DNA of 64,000 bases from Pseudoalteromonas haloplanktis ATCC 14393. GTDB lineage: Bacteria > Pseudomonadota > Gammaproteobacteria > Enterobacterales > Alteromonadaceae. Below, one piece after another: positions 15,196 to 24,373 of the stretch. The stretch is from assembly GCF_000238355.1 (NCBI RefSeq), contig NZ_AHCA01000003.1:328630-392629 (forward strand), read 5' to 3'. Position 1 is the first letter of the stretch. Each line of letters begins with the position of its first letter. The notes below the pieces were generated by a model. That model worked only from the letters and a program-made list of their open reading frames with translations, did not search any database and was not told the DNA's origin. Both the position numbers and the translations under genes were made by a program.

Positions 15196-16422
15196 ATGTA
15201 TTTTTATGCTGCACGCCAACCAATTTTAGACCGAAACAAAGAACTTGTAGGTTATGAGTTACTCTTTCGTGACGGCGTTGATAATGTATTCCCTGATATA
15301 GATGGCGATGAGGCAACAACGAGGCTAATTGAAGGGAGTCAATTTAATTTTGGTTTGGAAGATCTCACCGATAATAAACCTGCGTATATCAATTTTACTC
15401 TTGAGACATTACAAAAAGGCTACCCAACCCTACTGGGTAAAGACCAAATTGTTGTAGAAATACTTGAAACAATTCAACCCGGTAAGCGTTTGCTCGCAAT
15501 AGTTAAAGAATTAAAAGAAAAAGGCTACACATTGGCATTGGATGACTATATTCATCAACCTGTGTGGCGTCATTTTTACCCTTATATCGATATTATTAAA
15601 ATAGATTTTCTAAGTTGCGAATTGGCTACCATTAATACCATCATCGAAGAAATTAAACCCTACCCGCATATAAAGTTATTAGCTGAAAAAGTAGAAACTT
15701 ATGAAAAGTACCAATTAGCGTTAAACCTTGGCTTTACTTACTTTCAAGGTTTTTTCTTTTCCAAACCAGAAATGGTGCAAAGTAAAACCCTACCACCATC
15801 TGAAATCGCGTTAGCAGAGCTACTTTATGAGACGTCTGTTGTTGAGATAAATTTAAAGAAAGTTACCGAAGTATTTGAGCGAGATGTCAATCTGTCTTAT
15901 AAATTATTACGTTATAGTAATTCGGCAGCATTTACACGCAGAGCGGAGATCAGCACTATAAAACAGGCACTTATCGTATTAGGTGCACAAGAGATCAAAA
16001 AGTTCTTATCATTATTATTTGCCGCCCAAGTCGCGGGTGATAAGCCAGCAGAATTAATACGGCTTTCCCTAACGAGGGCACGTTTTACTGAGCTATTAGC
16101 AATAAACCATAATAAACTAAAAGACACAGGAATGGCTTTTCTCACCGGGATGATGTCATTAATGGATGCAATCTTAGATGAGGACATGGCAAGCGTAATG
16201 AAAAAGCTGCCATTATCAAATGACATCAAGTTAGCATTATTAAATGATGAAGGCTTATTGGCCCAGTATTTACGGTTAGTGAAACAGTATGAGCAAGCTA
16301 ATTGGCAAGGTGCAAATGCAATTCAAGCTGAGTTAGGCTTAGCCGCTGAAAAAGTACCTGATGCTTACCACGATGCTGTTAGCTGGGCGAATGAACAAAT
16401 GAAAATACTGGGTAATAGTTAG
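15196..16422 (+). CDS. EAL-HDOD (YuxH-type) signalling protein
   Basis: A 408-residue cytoplasmic protein with an N-terminal EAL-like domain (to about 200) and a C-terminal HDOD domain (about 200-390, LSYKLLRYSNSAAFTRRAEI). EAL domains cleave cyclic di-GMP, but YuxH-type members are usually non-catalytic binders or adaptors. Here most catalytic positions look retained: Glu in YELLFR (the EAL triplet reads ELL), Asn in INFT, Glu in VEILE, the DD pair in LALDDY, Lys in IIKIDF, Glu in LLAEKVE and Gln in YFQGF. The start is ATG 15196 by family comparison (MYFYAARQPILDR); GTG 15181 is the alternative. Confidence 0.9.
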   Translation: MYFYAARQPILDRNKELVGYELLFRDGVDNVFPDIDGDEATTRLIEGSQFNFGLEDLTDNKPAYINFTLETLQKGYPTLLGKDQIVVEILETIQPGKRLLAIVKELKEKGYTLALDDYIHQPVWRHFYPYIDIIKIDFLSCELATINTIIEEIKPYPHIKLLAEKVETYEKYQLALNLGFTYFQGFFFSKPEMVQSKTLPPSEIALAELLYETSVVEINLKKVTEVFERDVNLSYKLLRYSNSAAFTRRAEISTIKQALIVLGAQEIKKFLSLLFAAQVAGDKPAELIRLSLTRARFTELLAINHNKLKDTGMAFLTGMMSLMDAILDEDMASVMKKLPLSNDIKLALLNDEGLLAQYLRLVKQYEQANWQGANAIQAELGLAAEKVPDAYHDAVSWANEQMKILGNS

Positions 16423-16454
16423 CCCATAATGGTAGCTACCCCAAAACAGAATAT

Positions 16455-16482
16455 AAAATGCCAGCTTGAAGCTGGCATTTTT
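16455..16482. terminator. bidirectional terminator, EAL-HDOD / mlaA
   Basis: The 11-bp stem AAAATGCCAGC / GCTGGCATTTT with loop TTGAA, between convergent genes. Confidence 0.88.
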
Positions 16483-16498
16483 AGTTATCACTTTCAGA

Positions 16499-17230
16499 TT
16501 AAAGGCTTTCTAAAAAGTCTTCATCGAAATCTTTAGGCTCTTCTTCGATCGGTGGGTTCCCGTCATGTAATTCGTATAGCTGACGCTGGAAGTAAATATC
16601 CTTCATAAAAATATACGGATCGAGTGACTCATTTAGTAAACTTTCTTGCGGAATTAAAGATGCACGTGCTTCAACAGCTTTTAGTGCAAATACAAGTATG
16701 GTTTGCGGGGTTGTTAAGGCAATCTCGGGTAGCACAAAGTTATCAACCACATCACCGGTTAAGTTACGTGCTGTTGAAGGGCCCATGCCAGGCAGCATAA
16801 GGTAAGCACCATCACCAATTCCCCATACACCTAGTGTTTGTCCAAAGTCTTCGTCAACAATTGTTAAACCCAGTGAGGTAGCGACATCAAACAAGCCAAA
16901 AATACCCACGGTTGAATTAACTAAGAATCGCGCAACACTAATTCCTGCATTCGCGGGCTTACCTTGCAAGGTGGCATTAATAACATCCGTTGGCGCACTA
17001 ATATTATCTGTAAAATTAACAACACTACGGCGCACCGGTGTCGGTGTTACAGCGACATAACCAACAGCGACAGGACGCAACACATATGCATCTAGCACAT
17101 CCATATTAAAGTCATACATTGGACGGTTAAATGATTGTAACGGATCCCGTTCATCTATTTTTTCATCAGGGACTTGTGCGCATCCACCGAGCACAAGGAA
17201 CCCCAATAAAACTAAACTCTGTCTTAACAT
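16499..17230 (-). CDS. mlaA: phospholipid-binding lipoprotein MlaA (VacJ)
   Basis: An outer-membrane lipoprotein that extracts misplaced phospholipids from the outer leaflet and hands them to the Mla pathway. The lipobox FLVLGGC puts the acylated Cys at 17. The family core reads DPLQSFNRPMYDFNMDVLDAY, then VARFLVNSTVGIFGLFDVA and EDFGQTLGVWG, then GAYLMLPGMGPSTARN. The C-terminus is acidic (EEEPKDFDEDFLESL). It follows ccmI on the same strand at 11 bp, so it may be the last gene of the ccm operon; the other mla genes are not here. Confidence 0.95.
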   Translation of the reverse strand: MLRQSLVLLGFLVLGGCAQVPDEKIDERDPLQSFNRPMYDFNMDVLDAYVLRPVAVGYVAVTPTPVRRSVVNFTDNISAPTDVINATLQGKPANAGISVARFLVNSTVGIFGLFDVATSLGLTIVDEDFGQTLGVWGIGDGAYLMLPGMGPSTARNLTGDVVDNFVLPEIALTTPQTILVFALKAVEARASLIPQESLLNESLDPYIFMKDIYFQRQLYELHDGNPPIEEEPKDFDEDFLESL

Positions 17231-17241
17231 CTTTGATCCTT

Positions 17242-18546
17242 TTAAGGTATTAATTCATTGATAAGTAAATCATAGGCCTTGGTCTGGCTGCGCTTTAATA
17301 CAGCTGAACGCCCTTCTAACTCACCCGTTGAAGGCATCACCGAAGCATCTTTCGAAATACGAGCTGTTAAGGTTATTTCCTCAACACTTGAGAGGGTTAA
17401 ACCCGCTACCATGGCATTACTATCACTTAACTGTACTGTAATTGGAAAACGGTAATCTGTTAACTTTACGACCGCCAAAGGCATAGCTGGGCCACTCGCC
17501 GCTTTAGCAAATACGAACAAGGTCCCTTGCTCCGGTTGCTTATCAACTAATTGCGGATCAAGTTCAATCGTGATGTTAATAGCGCTCGTTGCAGCATTTG
17601 AATTATCTTTCTCCCCTTGCGCTTGAGGTTGTGCTACCGGTGTAAGTTGAGCGTTTTGTTCACTATTTTCAGCTGCTATCTTTTGTTCAATTTCAGTAAC
17701 GCGCTGGGCAATCATGCTATAACGCGAGTCTTGCTCATCCATGCTATTTAACAGTACTTCAAAAGCCGCTTTTGCCTGAAGCCAATCATGACGCTCATAA
17801 GCAATTAACGCTAATAAGGAAATTGCATCTAGATTAGTTGGATCAGCTTTTAACACTTTAGAGAGCATTCCTGCTGCACGCGTCATATTCGCTTCACTAC
17901 CGTCCAGTAAAAGCACTTGGCTATAACTGATTAGCACAGACATATTATCCGGATCCATACGCAACACTTTATCAAATGACTGCTGGGCCATGTCTAATTC
18001 GTTTAATGACATAGCAACCCGACCTAACAGCATCCACGCAACTTGATCATCACCGTTTTGCGCGAGCTTAGTTCTCAACCCTAAAGCAAATGCCTGTAAT
18101 TCATTTTGTGTTAGTGGCTCACCTTGCTGCATTACGGCTCGCTCACCATAAGCAGGTAAATTATCCATGGCAGTGTGCCAATTTTGTAATTGCTGCTGCG
18201 ATCCCGTTGCGGTATAGAAAATAGCCGTAAAGACCACTAGAAACGCACTTCCTGTGAATGCAAAAATACGGTTATTACCTTTACTCATCAATGATTTTTC
18301 AGGCGATAACTCATTAAGTAAACGGCGTTTAACTTCAACCACTGATTCATCATAATTAACTTGATCAATACGTTGGTTTGCTAACTCACCAGCTAACTCA
18401 CCAAGACGCTGATGATAAATAGCAATAAGCTCAGAGTTAGCATTATAAGTAAGGCTTTGTACCCGCTCTTTACTTAAAAAAGGCAGAGCGACAAACGCCA
18501 CAGCTAATAAGGTTAATAATGCAAAAGCAACCCACATTAGTATCAT
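17242..18546 (-). CDS. ccmI: cytochrome c maturation protein CcmI (CycH)
   Basis: An apocytochrome c chaperone of the haem ligation complex. Two membrane segments frame a cytoplasmic loop (about 1-24 and 93-113). Periplasmic tetratricopeptide repeats follow (about 150-270: WMLLGRVAMSLNELDMAQQS, then FDKVLRMDPDN). A C-terminal periplasmic domain covers about 320-434. It begins right after ccmH and ends the ccm series before mlaA. The family length of about 400-430 is respected. Confidence 0.93.
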   Translation of the reverse strand: MILMWVAFALLTLLAVAFVALPFLSKERVQSLTYNANSELIAIYHQRLGELAGELANQRIDQVNYDESVVEVKRRLLNELSPEKSLMSKGNNRIFAFTGSAFLVVFTAIFYTATGSQQQLQNWHTAMDNLPAYGERAVMQQGEPLTQNELQAFALGLRTKLAQNGDDQVAWMLLGRVAMSLNELDMAQQSFDKVLRMDPDNMSVLISYSQVLLLDGSEANMTRAAGMLSKVLKADPTNLDAISLLALIAYERHDWLQAKAAFEVLLNSMDEQDSRYSMIAQRVTEIEQKIAAENSEQNAQLTPVAQPQAQGEKDNSNAATSAINITIELDPQLVDKQPEQGTLFVFAKAASGPAMPLAVVKLTDYRFPITVQLSDSNAMVAGLTLSSVEEITLTARISKDASVMPSTGELEGRSAVLKRSQTKAYDLLINELIP

Positions 18547-19008
18547 TTAAATCTGCTCCTGACGTTCATTTTGAGCAATAAGCTTGGCTAATAACGCCTC
18601 ATCTTGTTCACTCCAAGTTTGCTTAACTGCAGCCTTTCGCTGACGAAAAATAATGGAGCTAAAACCAAATACCACAATCAATACAGGTAATACCCATAAC
18701 ACTAGTGTCGCTGGTGTTACTGGAGGATCGTAATGAACAAAATAACCATAGCGGTCAATCATATATTCAATTACATCGTCTTTGGATTTACCTTCTTTCA
18801 CTAAAGCTAACACTTTTTCGCGAAGATCTTTGGCAACCACGGCGTCTGAGTCGGCAATATTTTGATTTTGACACTTAGGGCAACGTAATTCTTTGGTCAA
18901 CTCTGCAAAACGTTGTGCTTGTTCGTTATTATCGAACTGGTAACGATCTTGCTCAGCCATAACCATCCCGCTGATAAATAACATTGAAACAACTAAAATA
19001 TATTTCAT
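18547..19008 (-). CDS. ccmH: cytochrome c maturation protein CcmH
   Basis: A membrane-anchored thiol oxidoreductase that reduces the apocytochrome CXXCH cysteines. Signal peptide at 1-18; the CXXC motif is Cys43/Cys46 in ELRCPKCQNQNIADSDA; a second membrane segment lies at about 102-124. This is the short form (153 residues) without a fused CycH domain, which is separate here as ccmI. The start overlaps the ccmG stop by 4 bp. Confidence 0.95.
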   Translation of the reverse strand: MKYILVVSMLFISGMVMAEQDRYQFDNNEQAQRFAELTKELRCPKCQNQNIADSDAVVAKDLREKVLALVKEGKSKDDVIEYMIDRYGYFVHYDPPVTPATLVLWVLPVLIVVFGFSSIIFRQRKAAVKQTWSEQDEALLAKLIAQNERQEQI

Positions 19009-19577
19009 GGCTGTAACTCCTGCATCAGAGGCGCAAATTTAGCGCGCCAAACTCGCGGGTTAATATCGCCAGTATGATGTAATAAAATAGTGCCTTTACT
19101 ATCCACTAAAAAAGTCTCCGGTGCACCAGAGACACCTAAATCAAGTGCGAGCGTACGGTGTAAATCAAGCATGTTAAATTGATACGGATCACCGGCACGA
19201 CTTAACATCGATGTTACTTCTTCGCGTAGTGCTGATATATCAAATTCACCATCAAAGTCAGCATCATAGCTTTGTACATAGTAAAGCCCGATAATTTTAA
19301 CGCCCTGCTCACGCAGTTGAGTTAAATAATCTAATTCAGCTAAACAGGTTGGGCACCAAGTACCCCATACGTTAAGCAAATATACTTCACCTTTTAATTG
19401 GCTATCTTGCCAACGCTTTGAATCCTGCATTAGATCAGGTAAATCAAAAGCGGGCATTGGCTGACCTAAACGCCCCGTTTGAATTTCGCGTGGGTTAGAA
19501 AACAACCCCTGAAATAAAAACACACAAACTAAAACAAATGCCAACAAAGGTAGCAGCGCTAATAATTTACGATTCAT
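19005..19577 (-). CDS. ccmG: thiol:disulfide interchange protein DsbE/CcmG
   Basis: A membrane-anchored periplasmic thioredoxin-like reductant of cytochrome c maturation. An N-terminal anchor (about 5-24) is followed by a thioredoxin fold with active site WCPTC (Cys75/Cys78) and the cis-Pro segment GAPETFLVD. The active site is preceded by NVWGTW, as usual. It lies between ccmF and ccmH with 4-bp overlaps on both sides. Confidence 0.95.
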   Translation of the reverse strand: MNRKLLALLPLLAFVLVCVFLFQGLFSNPREIQTGRLGQPMPAFDLPDLMQDSKRWQDSQLKGEVYLLNVWGTWCPTCLAELDYLTQLREQGVKIIGLYYVQSYDADFDGEFDISALREEVTSMLSRAGDPYQFNMLDLHRTLALDLGVSGAPETFLVDSKGTILLHHTGDINPRVWRAKFAPLMQELQP

Positions 19578-21541
19578 ACTAACTGCTCCTTTGATTTATC
19601 AGACTTCTTTTTACTCGTGCGGTAGCGTCTATCACCTAAAATCATAAAACCTGCCAATGAAATTAACACACCACCAATCCACATCCAGCGCACGAACGGT
19701 TTATGATAGATACGTAATGACCATCCGCCGTTACTTAGCTGTTCACCTAGCGCAAGGTATAAGTCACGGGTAAAGCCGGCATCTATCGCAGCCTCAGTCA
19801 TAAACTGCATACCAATATCATAACGACGCTTTTCAGCATGCAATATGGTGACTAACTTATCATTTTTCAGCACGCTAACTTCTCCGGCATGGCCACTGTA
19901 GTTTGCCCCGCGAATTGTATTAACGCCTTCAAAGCGATATTGATACTGGTTTAATTGCACTATTTCACCCGGCTTCATTGAGACATCGCGCTCAACAGAG
20001 TACGCAGAAGTTAAGGTAACGCCTGCAATAACAAAAGCGATACCTACATGCCCTAATACCATGGCCCAATAACTCAACCCTAAGCGTCTCAAGCCTTGAC
20101 TGAAACTAGTTTGTACACTTGCTTTTGTATATAGATCAACGCCTGTAGTAATAACAATCCAGACCGCAAGTGTGGTTGCTAATAATGTAAGCGGGGCTAC
20201 AACGGCATAACTTGAAAACAACCAAGCAGCGGTAATTACAATGCTCATAAGCGCTGCAATAAGTAATTTATTTTGTAAAAAAGCCCACTTATTTTGCTTC
20301 CAACGTAACAAGGGCCCTATGCCCATTAAAATGGCGAAAGGAACGAGTAAAATCGCAAACATTTTATTAAAGAATGGTTCACCAATAGAAATACTACCAA
20401 GCCCAAGTTCTTTATGCACCATAGGCAGTAAAGTCCCCAGTAGCACAATAAAGGTTGCTACCACTAAGAAGATATTATTTAGCCACAGTGATACTTCTCG
20501 TGACACTAATTTGTAACGTCCTTCACTGCGTACTTGCGCAACTCTAAAGGCATATAAAGTAAGTGCACCACCCACAACAATTGCTAAAAAGGCCAAAATA
20601 AACAAGCCGCGGTCAGGATCGGTGGCAAAAGCATGTACAGATACAATAATGCCTGAACGAACAATAAAAGTGCCCAATAAGCTCAGTGAAAATGCAGCAA
20701 TGGCAAGTAGTACGGTCCAAGATTTAAACACACCTCGTTTTTCAGTCACTGACAGTGAATGTAACAACGCGGTCGCGACTAACCACGGCATAAGTGATGC
20801 GTTTTCAACTGGATCCCAGAACCACCAACCGCCCCAGCCAAGCTCGGCATAAGCCCACCAGCTACCAATTGTAATACCTAACGTTAAAAAGCCCCATGCG
20901 GTCATAGTCCACGGACGTGACCACTTTGCCCAAGTATTATCAAGCTTACCGGTTAATAGCGCGGCAATAGCGAATGAAAATGAAACAGATAACCCAACAT
21001 AGCCCATATATAACAATGGCGGGTGAATGATCATACCTGGATCTTGCAATAACGGATTAAGATCGCGCCCTTCCACAGGGTAATATGGCAACAATAGCTC
21101 AAATGGGTTCGACATCCAGAGGGTATAAAGCATAAAGCCAACCCCTAAAAAACCCAGTACGCCGAGAACACGAGCACGCAAAATCCAAGGCAATGAAGTA
21201 GAGCGCAGTGCAACCACCGCAGTCCAACCTGCTTGCATCACTAACCACAACAAAATAGCGCCTTCATGGCCGCCCCACGTTGAGGTGATTTTATAGTACC
21301 AAGGCAGGGTACTGCTTGAATGATATGCGACATACGCAACAGTAAAGTCATCCGTTAAACTTGCATAAATTAGCGCCGCAAACGAAATTAATACAAATAC
21401 AAATTGCCCAACAGCTAATGAAGGCGCAGCGCGCATTAACCGTAAATTACCAGTATGGGCACCCCATAACGGAAAAATACATAATAAAACACTAAGCACC
21501 ATGGCCAGTGTAAGGGAAAAATAACCGATTTCTGGGATCAT
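19574..21541 (-). CDS. ccmF: haem lyase subunit CcmF
   Basis: A large polytopic membrane protein (655 residues) that attaches haem to apocytochrome c. The tryptophan-rich WWD signature is ELGWGGWWFWDPVENASLMP; the family segments EGRDLNPLLQDPG, HPPLLYMGYVG and GTLLPMVHKELGLGSISIGE are present, including the conserved histidines. The start is set at ATG 21541 (MIPEIG, as in E. coli MMPEIG), one base after the ccmE stop; GTG 21553 would give a four-residue extension. Confidence 0.95.
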   Translation of the reverse strand: MIPEIGYFSLTLAMVLSVLLCIFPLWGAHTGNLRLMRAAPSLAVGQFVFVLISFAALIYASLTDDFTVAYVAYHSSSTLPWYYKITSTWGGHEGAILLWLVMQAGWTAVVALRSTSLPWILRARVLGVLGFLGVGFMLYTLWMSNPFELLLPYYPVEGRDLNPLLQDPGMIIHPPLLYMGYVGLSVSFSFAIAALLTGKLDNTWAKWSRPWTMTAWGFLTLGITIGSWWAYAELGWGGWWFWDPVENASLMPWLVATALLHSLSVTEKRGVFKSWTVLLAIAAFSLSLLGTFIVRSGIIVSVHAFATDPDRGLFILAFLAIVVGGALTLYAFRVAQVRSEGRYKLVSREVSLWLNNIFLVVATFIVLLGTLLPMVHKELGLGSISIGEPFFNKMFAILLVPFAILMGIGPLLRWKQNKWAFLQNKLLIAALMSIVITAAWLFSSYAVVAPLTLLATTLAVWIVITTGVDLYTKASVQTSFSQGLRRLGLSYWAMVLGHVGIAFVIAGVTLTSAYSVERDVSMKPGEIVQLNQYQYRFEGVNTIRGANYSGHAGEVSVLKNDKLVTILHAEKRRYDIGMQFMTEAAIDAGFTRDLYLALGEQLSNGGWSLRIYHKPFVRWMWIGGVLISLAGFMILGDRRYRTSKKKSDKSKEQLV

Positions 21542-21542
21542 C

Positions 21543-22022
21543 TTAATTGCCACTTTCTAAGTTGTATTTAGGTTTTTCATGTTTGATCCCTTTCACCGCT
21601 TCAGCAACTTCGGCTGGCATGTATTCTTCATCATGCTTAGCCAAAACCTCAAACGCTTCTATTACATTAGGTTCAACCAACACACCTTGAGCTACAATCC
21701 CTTGTCCCTCACGAAATAAGTCAGGCAAAATACCTTGGTATTTAATGGTCACCAAAGGGCCTGTATCAATTAACTTAAAGCTCACTTGTAAACTGGTTTC
21801 ATCTCTTATCACAGAGCCCGGTACTACCATGCCACCAATACGTAATTTTTGACCAATATGGGGTTTTTCTTTATTTGGGCCTTTACCCTCGACTAATTCA
21901 CTCGGGGTATAAAATAAATTGATATTCTCTTGTAACGCGTACAGCACCAAACCAATCACAGCGCCAACACCAAATACAATCGCTGTTACAGCTAACAAAC
22001 GTTTTTTGCGTCTTGGGTTCAT
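21543..22022 (-). CDS. ccmE: haem chaperone CcmE
   Basis: A periplasmic haem chaperone, anchored by one N-terminal membrane segment (about 8-29). His130 in [11 protein letters not shown] is the residue that binds haem covalently in the family, with Tyr134 nearby as axial ligand. The OB-fold core covers about 50-130. The start overlaps the ccmD stop (4 bp). Confidence 0.96.
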   Translation of the reverse strand: MNPRRKKRLLAVTAIVFGVGAVIGLVLYALQENINLFYTPSELVEGKGPNKEKPHIGQKLRIGGMVVPGSVIRDETSLQVSFKLIDTGPLVTIKYQGILPDLFREGQGIVAQGVLVEPNVIEAFEVLAKHDEEYMPAEVAEAVKGIKHEKPKYNLESGN

Positions 22023-22222
22023 ACCTGTTGCTCCTGTTTAGCCTGCTGAATACGTGCTTCACGTTCAGCTTGTTGCTGCACAGAAGCCATAATTCGCCTA
22101 GTATCGTTTAAAGAACTTAATAAAATACCCAATAAAATCAATGCACATGTACCAAAAGAAAGCCATACATAAAAGCCGTAACCGCCCATGGCAATAAAAT
22201 CAGAAAAAGAATCAAACTGCAT
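22019..22222 (-). CDS. ccmD: haem exporter subunit CcmD
   Basis: A 67-residue single-pass membrane protein that helps release holo-CcmE from CcmABC. It has the family opening [19 protein letters not shown], one membrane segment (about 12-37) and a basic/charged cytoplasmic tail. It follows ccmC after 2 bp. Confidence 0.92.
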   Translation of the reverse strand: MQFDSFSDFIAMGGYGFYVWLSFGTCALILLGILLSSLNDTRRIMASVQQQAEREARIQQAKQEQQV

Positions 22223-22224
22223 AA

Positions 22225-22962
22225 TTAGCCCCTATTTAACAACTGACGCACCCAAGGGCGGTGCTTCTCACGTTGTAAAATTTCATTTTTAAGACGCATC
22301 AATGTCACCGTGCCAACAAAGCCAGCAAAGGCGACTATATTTACCATTAATGGCCAAAACATACTGGAATCAATGGCTTTCGTGTCAAACTTAGTAATCG
22401 TGGCACCTTGATGCAGGGTGTTCCACCACTCAACCGAAAAATGGATAATTGGCAGGTTTATAACCCCAACAATCGCCAAAATAGATGCAGCTCGACCCGC
22501 TGCTTTTTTATCTTCAAAGGCATGATAAAGAGACAACACACCTAAGTATAAAAACAATAGAATAAGCTCTGAAGTAAGCCGAGCATCCCAAACCCACCAT
22601 GCGCCCCACATAGGTTTACCCCATGCAGCTCCAGTTATAAGTGCTATTGCTGTCACACATGCACCGACAGGTGCAATGGCTATTACTGCTAACTCGGCAT
22701 TACGAAGTTGCCATACCAAGGCGATCACTGCGGCAATGGCCATTGATGAATAAGCCCCCATCGATAAAATAGCTGAAGGAACATGAATAAAGATAATGCG
22801 ATAACTGTCTTTTTGCTGATAGTCGGCAGGCGCATAGGCTAACCCCCAGACCCAACCAACAAGCATGCAGACTACCGTTATCACGGCAAAATAAGGCAGT
22901 AACGTATTACATAATTGATATGCACGCTCTGCTTTAGCGTAGGGATGTAACCACTTCCACAT
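22225..22962 (-). CDS. ccmC: haem-handling membrane protein CcmC
   Basis: A six-helix membrane protein that loads haem onto CcmE. The WWD motif is WGAWWVWDARLTSELILLFL; conserved histidines occur in FIHVPSA and in IHFSVEWWNTLHQG. The length of 245 residues is usual. It follows ccmB after one base. Confidence 0.95.
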   Translation of the reverse strand: MWKWLHPYAKAERAYQLCNTLLPYFAVITVVCMLVGWVWGLAYAPADYQQKDSYRIIFIHVPSAILSMGAYSSMAIAAVIALVWQLRNAELAVIAIAPVGACVTAIALITGAAWGKPMWGAWWVWDARLTSELILLFLYLGVLSLYHAFEDKKAAGRAASILAIVGVINLPIIHFSVEWWNTLHQGATITKFDTKAIDSSMFWPLMVNIVAFAGFVGTVTLMRLKNEILQREKHRPWVRQLLNRG

Positions 22963-22963
22963 A

Positions 22964-23650
22964 TTAACTTACACTCACTTTCAATGCTGACGATATGGCG
23001 ATTGGTGCGCTAATTACGGCAATAACGAGCATCGCACCAAGGATGGCAAGCTGCCCGCTATAATCCAGTGACATAGTACTGGTATCAATAGCCGACGTTG
23101 CAAAAATTAATACTGGGATATACAAAGGTAACACAAGCAGACTCATCAAAATCCCGCCTTTTTGTAACCCCACGGTAAGCCCTGCGCCTATGGCGCCGAT
23201 AAAACTCAGTAATGGCGTACCTAACAACAACGTAAGCACCGTTGCTAGCAATGCTTGATTATCTAAATTTAATAACAAAGCAAATAACGGCGTCATTAGC
23301 ACCAAAGGCACACCCGTGATGATCCAGTGAGCGACAACTTTGCCAAGCACAGTCAAGGATAACGGGTATGATGAGGCGATCAGCTGCTCTAAACTGCCAT
23401 CATTAAAATCTTCACGAAATAACTTATCCAGGCCCAGCATAGTAGATAGCAAAGCAGCGACCCAAATAATCCCAGGTGCCATACGCGCGAGTAGACCGGG
23501 CTCAGGGCCAATTGCTAACGGAAATAAGGTAATCACAATTAAGAAAAAAAGGAGAGGGTTTACTATTTCAGCGCGCTGACGAAATGCCAACTGTAAATCT
23601 TTTTTGCATACAGCACTAAAAAGCTGCCAATATGAATGCTGACGTAACAT
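22964..23650 (-). CDS. ccmB: haem exporter permease CcmB
   Basis: A six-helix membrane subunit of the CcmAB ABC transporter (228 residues). The family markers are KKDLQLAFRQRAEIVNPLLF and LDKLFREDFNDGSLEQL. Its first base is the last base of ccmA, so the two are tightly coupled. Confidence 0.94.
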   Translation of the reverse strand: MLRQHSYWQLFSAVCKKDLQLAFRQRAEIVNPLLFFLIVITLFPLAIGPEPGLLARMAPGIIWVAALLSTMLGLDKLFREDFNDGSLEQLIASSYPLSLTVLGKVVAHWIITGVPLVLMTPLFALLLNLDNQALLATVLTLLLGTPLLSFIGAIGAGLTVGLQKGGILMSLLVLPLYIPVLIFATSAIDTSTMSLDYSGQLAILGAMLVIAVISAPIAISSALKVSVS

Positions 23651-24270
23651 CAGTGTCGGTACTCCAAAGTTACTGTTTGTAACTCATTAAAGTGTGTTGT
23701 TAAGTCTTGATGGGTGGTTAATAAAATTGCTCCACCTTGCGCTAAATGGGATAAAAAACGCTGCTGTAAAAATGCAATACCTGCTTTATCTAACGCTGTA
23801 AAAGGTTCATCAAGCACCCATAATTTGGCATTGTTAAGCCACAACCTGATCAGCGCAACACGACGCTGTTGCCCCGCAGATAAAGTACGAACAGGTACAT
23901 CTTCAAGCCCCACTAAGCCTATTTTAGCCAATAGCGAGTAGAGGTCTTGCTTAGTGTCATAACCTTGTATTTGTAACCAAAACCGTACATTTTCAATCGC
24001 ACTCAGCTGACCATTCACGCCAGTTTTATGACCTATAAACAATAACTCACGGGCAAACTCATCATAATTTTTTGCAATAGATTCACCTTGCCAAATCACT
24101 TGTCCTTCATCGGGCGTAGAGAAACCCGCGATTATACGCAATAATGATGTTTTACCAGCCCCATTTGGGCCTGCCAATTGCATAATTTGACCTGATTTCA
24201 AACGGAAATTAAGATCCGCAAATAAACAACGGTCTTGCTTGATGCAGGTGACGGACTTAATGTGTAACAA
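23650..24270 (-). CDS. ccmA: haem exporter ATPase CcmA
   Basis: The ATP-binding subunit of CcmAB, needed to release holo-CcmE. Walker A GPNGAGKT (35-42), signature LSAGQQRRVALIRLWL, Walker B LWVLDEPFTALD and the switch His in TTHQD are present. The length of 206 residues is typical. The apparent start is TTG 24270; no ATG fits, and the ribosome binding site is weak (GAGAA). It is the first gene of the ccm operon and is divergent from the FliK-like gene. Confidence 0.95.
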   Translation of the reverse strand: MLHIKSVTCIKQDRCLFADLNFRLKSGQIMQLAGPNGAGKTSLLRIIAGFSTPDEGQVIWQGESIAKNYDEFARELLFIGHKTGVNGQLSAIENVRFWLQIQGYDTKQDLYSLLAKIGLVGLEDVPVRTLSAGQQRRVALIRLWLNNAKLWVLDEPFTALDKAGIAFLQQRFLSHLAQGGAILLTTHQDLTTHFNELQTVTLEYRH

Positions 24271-24373
24271 GATGATGATTCTCTATACCCAAAATTAGGC
24301 GTTAGTCTAGCATAATGATAGGGTAATACGAATAATGCTTTGCACCGATTAGTGAAAAACTTGATTTAAAATA

